Origin: Pythium myriotylum
Lineage: Eukaryota > Oomycota > Peronosporomycetes > Pythiales > Pythiaceae
Assembly: GCA_023091665.1 (NCBI GenBank)
Contig: JALJCQ010000004.1
Span: 868,001 to 932,000, forward strand
Direction: 5' to 3'
DNA length: 64,000 bases
A program made the position numbers and the translations under genes. Each line of letters starts with the position of its first letter. Position 1 is the first letter of the stretch. Below, one piece after another: positions 58,219 to 64,000 of this stretch. The notes beneath the pieces are model-generated. The model did not search any database. It worked only from the letters and a program-made list of their open reading frames with translations, and was not told the origin of the DNA.

Positions 58219-61200
58219 ATGAGCCCAAGCCCAGCCGACTCTGCCTCCACCGACTTCGCCTCCCCAGCCTTCGCCATGGATTCGACCACCCCAGCCCGCA
58301 TCAACAAGTTCGACGGAACCAACTTCCACACATGGAAGTTCAAGATGCAGATGGTGCTCGAAGAACGCGACGTCTGGGAAGTTGTCTGTGGAGAGGTCAA
58401 ACTCGAGCAGTGCCAGACCGACGCGGACCGAGCCCTCTTCAAGAAGAAGTCTCGCAAGGCGCTCGCGATGATCTGTCTCGCGATGGAAGACTCGCAGCTC
58501 CCGCTGGTTCGGTCGGCGAGTGGTGCGCAAGATGCATGGTCAAGACTGGAAGAACACTTCGAGAAGAAGAGCCTTGCCAACAAGCTCTTTCTTCGTCGTC
58601 GTTTCTTCACGACCATGATGGAAGAAGGTGACGATGTGCTCACGCACATCAACAAGCTCAAGACCCTGGCGGAGCAACTCGACGCAGTCGGCGCTCCGGT
58701 CAGCGAAGACGACTTGGTGATCACGCTTCTCGGCAGTCTCAGCGAGTCGTACCAGTTCCTCATCACGGCATTGGAGTCGCGTGTCGACGCGCTCACGTGG
58801 GAACTCGTGACGTCTCGGCTGCTCCATGAAGACATGAAGCGCAAGGAGCAAGGTGGCGACGGAGCCACGCTTGGCCAAGCGTTCATGACAAGTGACGCGA
58901 AGTCCAAGGGCCGTGCAGTCAAGAAGACTGGCACGTGCAACTACTGCGGCAAGATCGGTCATTGGGCCGCGGAGTGCCACTCGCGTGTCAAGGACAACGG
59001 CAACGGCAACGGCAACTCCGGCGGCAACGGCAACGGCAACGGAAACAGCAACCCTCGGCAACGGTTCCAGCGAGCCAACCTTGCGCGAGATGAAGACCCC
59101 GGCGAGTACCTGTTCTCGGTCGGGAAGACCCAAGGCAAGTCGAGTCAATCCACGGCGTGGTTGGTCGACTCGGGTGCGACTCAGCACATGTCGCGAACCA
59201 AGCAGTTCATGATGAACTACAAGAAGATTGAACCAGTCGACGTGCATCTGGCCGATGATGGCACGGTCCAAGCAGTTGGCGTGGGAGACATTCTCATGTC
59301 GATGAAGACTCCAAGCGGTGTCAAGAAGGGTTTGCTCACCAACGTGTGGCATATCCCCAAGCTCAGCCGCAACCTGTTCTCGGTCGGAAGATTCACGGAG
59401 GACGTTGCTCCCGTGACGTTCGACAAGGACGGTTGCTTTGTCATGCTGAAGGGCGCCAAGCGGACCATCGGCACTCGTATCGGCAAGGGTCTGTTCAAGC
59501 TCAACATGTCTCCAGTGTCGATTGAAGCAGCCCACGCCGCCAGTACAAGACGAGGTCGCGCCATGTCCAAGTCGTACCTGTGGCACCTCCGACTCGGTCA
59601 CATCGGCTTCAGCGGTCTCGAAGCCATCGTCAAGAAGGACCTCGCCGACGGACTCGACATTGGGTCTGTGCAGGAGTGGGAGGTCTGTGAAGGCTGTGCA
59701 CTCGGCAAGCTGACTCGCGTCAAGTTCCAGTCGGGCACGACCAAGCGGTCTGCGAATCTGCTTGACGTCGTGTACAGCGATGTGGCCGGCCCCATGAAGA
59801 CTCCGACTTTCGGTGGCATGAAGTACTTTGCCACCTTCACCGACGACAAGTCTCGACTGTGCAAGTTGTACCTCATGCGGTCCAAGGACGAAGTCTACGA
59901 CAAGTTCGTCGAGTTCGTCAACTGGGCCGAGAACCAAACCGGTCGTCGAGTCAAGGTGCTTCGAACCGACGGCGGCGGCGAGTACCAGTCGGCCAAGCTT
60001 GCCAAGTTCTGCCGCAAGCGTGGCATCGAGCACGACGTCACGCCGCCATACACGCCTCAGTTGAACGGTGTGGCGGAGCGCATGAACCGAACCATCGGTA
60101 AGTGTGGTCGTTGCAAGCTCCACCATGCCAACTTGTCCGACGAGTACTGGGGCGAAGCCGTCATGACTGCAGTCGAAGTTCGCAACCGACTTCCGACCCG
60201 CGCTCAAGACTTGTACAAGTCGCCGTACGAAGAATGGTACGGGAAGAAGCCCTTGCTCGCCAACTTCAAGGTGTTCGGCTGCCATGCGTACGTCCACGTG
60301 CCCAAGGAGAAGCGGTCGAAGTTCGACGCCCGAGCCATCTTGTGTCGGTTCCTCGGCTACTCGGACCACGAGAAGGCGTATCGGTTTGAAGAAATCGCAA
60401 CCGGCCGGATCGTCATCAGTCGAGACGCGCAGTTCATGGAAGACACATTCGACGATGGCATGCGCGAAGAACCCTGGAGCAAGTCCGTCGAGTTCCGCGG
60501 CGATGAAGATGATGAAGATCAAGATGAAGCAACCGACAACCAAGATGATGAAGACATGGGTGAGCAGCCAGCCTCACCAGCACCAAGTCAGCGCAGCTAC
60601 GAGCGACCGGAGTGGCAACAGGGCCAGCGGTCGCAGCGTCCAGCAGCACCAGCATCGGCCCAGCAGCCGAATGTCGACTACGCACCAGGGTCCAAGCGCC
60701 ACTCTCGCACGCACTCGCTCGAGAACCTGGCTGAACCGCCAGTTGAGAAGCGCTACGGACGTGTTGGACGCACAAGTGGTGCGACTCCACCACCCACGCA
60801 AGGTCCAAGGACATCGCTCGAAGATCTGTCTGCACTGCTCACGTCGATCGAAGAGGAAGGCGTAGAAGATGAAGACGAAGAAGGCGAAGACGTGCAAGAA
60901 CAAGGGGGAGAAGACCAAGATTACGAAGAGTTTGCTCTCGTCGTGAATTCAGGGGGAGAGTTGCCGACATCGTTCAAGTCGGCGATGGAATCCGACGACG
61001 CCAGCAACTGGAAGGAAGCTTGCGACTCCGAGCTTGAGTCCCTCAAGAAGAACGAGACATGGGACCTAGTCCCTTTGCCAGCCGGACGCAAGGCCATCAC
61101 CAGCAAGTGGGTGTTCAAGGTCAAGGAAACCGCCGAAGGACTCGTCGAGCGGTACAAGGCTCGACTCGTTGCCAAGGGGTTCCTGCAGAAGTACGGCATC

Positions 61201-62197
61201 GACTTCGAAGAGACGTTCGCACCCGTCGCCAAGTTCACGTCGATCCGCACCATCCTCAGCATCGCCGCTCGACACAAGCTCATGATCCATCAGATGGATG
61301 TCAAGACGGCGTTCCTGAACGGCAACCTCGACGAAGAAATCTACATGAAGCAACCCGAAGGCTTCGTCGACCAGCGCCACCCCGACTACGTGTGCAAGCT
61401 CAAGCGCTCGCTCTACGGTCTCAAGCAGTCGCCACGCATGTGGAACCAGACCATCGACGCCTTCATGCGCAAGGTCGGCTTCACCAAGTGCGAGATGGAC
61501 CACTGCGTGTACGTCAAGCGGAGCGGCTCAGCGATGATCTTCGTGGTGATCTACGTCGACGACCTCATCCTCGCCTGCAACAGCCTCGAGTTGCTCACGG
61601 CGACCAAGCGTGCACTCAGCGAACGCTTCGAGATGTCCGACCTCGGCGAACTCAAGTACTGCCTCGGCATGGAAGTTGATCAAGATCCCAAGTCCGGCGA
61701 CGTGACCATGCGGCAGACCAAGTTCCTGCAGTCGATCCTGACCAAGTTCGGTATGCAAGACTGCAAACCAGTGAGGACCCCTCAAGACCCCGGACTCAAG
61801 CTGACCAAGGCCATGTGCGAAGGTGGTTGCAAGCACGAAGACACAATGAAGAACGTGCCGTACCGAAGTGCAGTCGGCGCACTGATGTACCTCATGGTCG
61901 GCACTCGACCAGACCTCGCAGCGGCAGTCGGCACACTCAGCCAGTTCGCCGCGGACCCGTGTCCAACACATTGGCAAGCTCTCAAGCGTGTGCTCCGGTA
62001 TCTGCAAGCGACTCCGACGTACGGCCTGCAGTTCTCGGCATCGAACGACGGAAGACTGGTCGGCTACTCCGACGCCGACTGGGCTGGCGACATCGAGTCA
62101 CGTCGAAGCACCAGCGGCTACGTGTTCATGCTCAACGGCGGATGCATCAGCTGGCGCAGCAAGAAGCAGCGAACTGTCGCCCTCTCCTCGACCGAAG
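58219..62197 (+). pseudogene. C gag-pol, interrupted at RNase H
   Basis: About 1326 codons from the ATG in the primer-binding site, through intact Gag, protease, integrase and RT (YVDD present), to SSTE of RNase H. The last catalytic parts of RNase H are cut off by D; the open frame then runs 14 codons into D's LTR. Private differences include Lys for Glu just after the integrase catalytic Glu region (TIGKCGRC) and Pro for Ser in the linker (TQGPRTS). The coding sequence is otherwise undamaged. Confidence 0.9.
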
Positions 62198-62556
62198 TGT
62201 TGGAAGGTCGCTTGGTTGGTGGGATGCAAAATGCAAAGTGAATTGATCGGGACTTAGTTCGCTGCTGCTACCTCTAAGCCGTCTGTGTGTGTCCTACGCT
62301 ACCATAATCAAATGTATGTCCTACCTATCGTAAACATATGCAAACATAAACTGACTTCGTGGATACTTCAACGAAGTCGATGGGTGGCACTGGATTCAAA
62401 CCAGAACCAGACGGAGAATCTTCCACATGTCGAATCTTCCACATGTCGAATCTTCCACGGAGAATCTTCTGCAGGAGAATCTTCTACAGCCGAGCTTCAA
62501 CTGCCGAGCTTCAACTGGAATGATGACGCTGGGTTCGAGGCGCATCATCTTCAACA
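62198..62556 (-). repeat. D 3' LTR (359 bp)
   Basis: Complete LTR with five GAAGATTC blocks; purine tract at 62557-62564. Confidence 0.95.
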
Positions 62557-64000
62557 CTCCCCCTCGACTCGACTGCGTCTTGAACACCAAGCTTGGTGCG
62601 GAGCACGTCGAACTGGACAGTGGGGATCGGCTTGGTCATGATGTCGGCAAGCATGTCTTGGGTCGGGCAATACTGCAGACACACTTGGCCGTCCTCGACC
62701 TTCTCACGAACGAAGTGGTAGCGAATGTCGATGTGCTTGGTGCGCTTGTGGAACTCGGGGTTCTTGGCCAACGCGATCGCACCTTGGTTGTCTTCGTACA
62801 CCGTGAGCGCTTGGTCGCTTGCAACTTCGCCGAGTTCGCACAGGAACGCCTTGAGCCACACGGCTTCTTGGATCGCTTCCGATAGAGCCATGTACTCTGC
62901 TTCGGTCGAGGAGAGGGCGACAGTTCGCTGCTTCTTGCTGCAGCTGATGCATCCGCCGTTGAGCATGAACACGTAGCCGCTGGTGCTTCGACGTGACTCG
63001 ATGTCGCCAGCCCAGTCGGCGTCGGAGTAGCCGACCAGTCTTCCGTCGTTCGATGCCGAGAACTGCAGGCCGTAGGTCGGAGTCGCTTGCAGATACCGGA
63101 GCACACGCTTGAGAGCTTGCCAATGTGTTGGACACGGGTCCGCGGCGAACTGGCTGAGTGTGCCGACTGCCGCTGCGAGGTCTGGTCGAGTGCCGACCAT
63201 GAGGTACATCAGTGCGCCGACTGCACTTCGGTACGGCACGTTCTTCATTGTGTCTTCGTGCTTGCAACCACCTTCGCACATGGCCTTGGTCAGCTTGAGT
63301 CCGGGGTCTTGAGGGGTCCTCACTGGTTTGCAGTCTTGCATACCGAACTTGGTCAGGATCGACTGCAGGAACTTGGTCTGCCGCATGGTCACGTCGCCGG
63401 ACTTGGGATCTTGATCAACTTCCATGCCGAGGCAGTACTTGAGTTCGCCGAGGTCGGACATCTCGAAGCGTTCGCTGAGTGCACGCTTGGTCGCCGTGAG
63501 CAACTCGAGGCTGTTGCAGGCGAGGATGAGGTCGTCGACGTAGATCACCACGAAGATCATCGCTGAGCCGCTCCGCTTGACGTACACGCAGTGGTCCATC
63601 TCGCACTTGGTGAAGCCGACCTTGCGCATGAAGGCGTCGATGGTCTGGTTCCACATGCGTGGCGACTGCTTGAGACCGTAGAGCGAGCGCTTGAGCTTGC
63701 ACACGTAGTCGGGGTGGCGCTGGTCGACGAAGCCTTCGGGCTGCTTCATGTAGATTTCTTCGTCGAGGTTGCCGTTCAGGAACGCCGTCTTGACATCCAT
63801 CTGATGGATCATGAGCTTGTGTCGAGCGGCGATGCTGAGGATGGTGCGGATCGACGTGAACTTGGCGACGGGTGCGAATGTCTCTTCGAAGTCGATGCCG
63901 TACTTCTGCAGGAACCCCTTGGCAACGAGTCGAGCCTTGTACCGCTCGACGAGTCCTTCGGCGGTTTCCTTGACCTTGAACACCCACTTGCTGGTGATGG
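62511..64000 (-). CDS. D gag-pol, partial (RT and RNase H)
   Basis: Open to the window edge with no stop. It begins inside the RT fingers (TSKWVFKVK) and includes the catalytic Asp of MDVKTAF, YVDD and RNase H SDADW, STEAEY and YEDN. A private 3-bp deletion near 62940 changes ISWRSKK to ISCSKK just before STEAEY. This replaces a Trp-Arg pair that is constant in the other copies, and its effect on RNase H is unknown. The 5' part is outside the window. Confidence 0.9.
   Translation of the reverse strand, partial: ITSKWVFKVKETAEGLVERYKARLVAKGFLQKYGIDFEETFAPVAKFTSIRTILSIAARHKLMIHQMDVKTAFLNGNLDEEIYMKQPEGFVDQRHPDYVCKLKRSLYGLKQSPRMWNQTIDAFMRKVGFTKCEMDHCVYVKRSGSAMIFVVIYVDDLILACNSLELLTATKRALSERFEMSDLGELKYCLGMEVDQDPKSGDVTMRQTKFLQSILTKFGMQDCKPVRTPQDPGLKLTKAMCEGGCKHEDTMKNVPYRSAVGALMYLMVGTRPDLAAAVGTLSQFAADPCPTHWQALKRVLRYLQATPTYGLQFSASNDGRLVGYSDADWAGDIESRRSTSGYVFMLNGGCISCSKKQRTVALSSTEAEYMALSEAIQEAVWLKAFLCELGEVASDQALTVYEDNQGAIALAKNPEFHKRTKHIDIRYHFVREKVEDGQVCLQYCPTQDMLADIMTKPIPTVQFDVLRTKLGVQDAVESRGSVEDDAPRTQRHHSS

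Larger units (their letters stand above)
57856..62197 (+). mobile_element. Element C: copia element inserted in the A 5' LTR, itself interrupted
   Basis: Plus-strand element with 5' LTR, primer-binding site and most of gag-pol. It stops at 62197 (CGAAG) in RNase H, where minus-strand element D starts exactly at its 3' LTR terminus. Its 3' end should lie beyond D, outside the window. Confidence 0.9.
62198..64000 (-). mobile_element. Element D: copia element running off the window
   Basis: Minus-strand element inserted antisense in C pol. The 3' LTR and the pol 3' half are present; gag and the 5' LTR should lie to the right of the window. Confidence 0.9.

Overview
This 64-kb window is eukaryotic and consists almost entirely of one family of Ty1/copia-type LTR retrotransposon. 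There are about a dozen complete, truncated, nested, inverted or tandemly amplified copies, plus three copies of a dead hAT-type DNA transposase fragment. No bacterial operons, rRNA, tRNA, CRISPR arrays or ordinary host genes are visible. An oomycete host is my best guess. Every LTR carries a motif (TCACTTTGCATTTTGC) that fits, as I remember them, the oomycete initiator (YCAYTYY) and flanking promoter region (MWTTTNC) consensus. This is inference, not proof.

The intact element is about 5.08 kb. LTRs are 358-453 bp (TGTTG...CAACA), with 5-bp target duplications. The primer-binding site GGTTATGAGCCCA looks complementary to an initiator-tRNA anticodon arm (half-tRNA priming, as in Drosophila copia), and the gag-pol ATG lies inside it. 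One ORF of about 1455 codons encodes Gag, a CCHC zinc knuckle, aspartic protease, integrase, reverse transcriptase and RNase H. A purine tract AGGGGGAG abuts the 3' LTR, and the stop codon lies inside the 3' LTR. The U3 contains a variable array of GAAGATTC blocks.

Layout. 1-352: unidentified flank. 353-5430: E1 (minus), intact, TSD GGAAG. 5431-6817: hAT pseudogene. 6818-11511: E2 (minus), chimeric and dead. 11512-12898: second hAT copy. 12899-16543: E3 (minus), broken by E4. 16544-21606: E4 (plus), intact ORF. 21607-22572: inverted hAT copy. 22571-27282: E5 (minus), intact ORF with broken LTRs. 27283-46165: tandem array of five complete and one partial 3.4-3.5-kb units (U6-U11), each an LTR plus gag-pol cut just before the RT catalytic Asp. 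46166-47751: two copies of a 793-bp repeat (T1, T2), leading into a third LTR. 47752-57855: element A (minus), interrupted by intact B (plus, 48870-53961, TSD AGCTT). 57856-62197: element C (plus), inserted in the 5' LTR of A. 62198-64000: element D (minus), inserted in C and leaving the window.

Self-insertion, unequal homologous recombination, microhomology joining and inverted duplication explain nearly all of the structure. E1, E4, E5 and B keep full-length ORFs, so the family is probably young. The most unusual features are the retrotransposon-derived macrosatellite, two nested target sites each seen from opposite sides, and the LTR repeat array that resembles heat-shock elements. Because the copies are so similar, the assembly itself should be checked with long reads.
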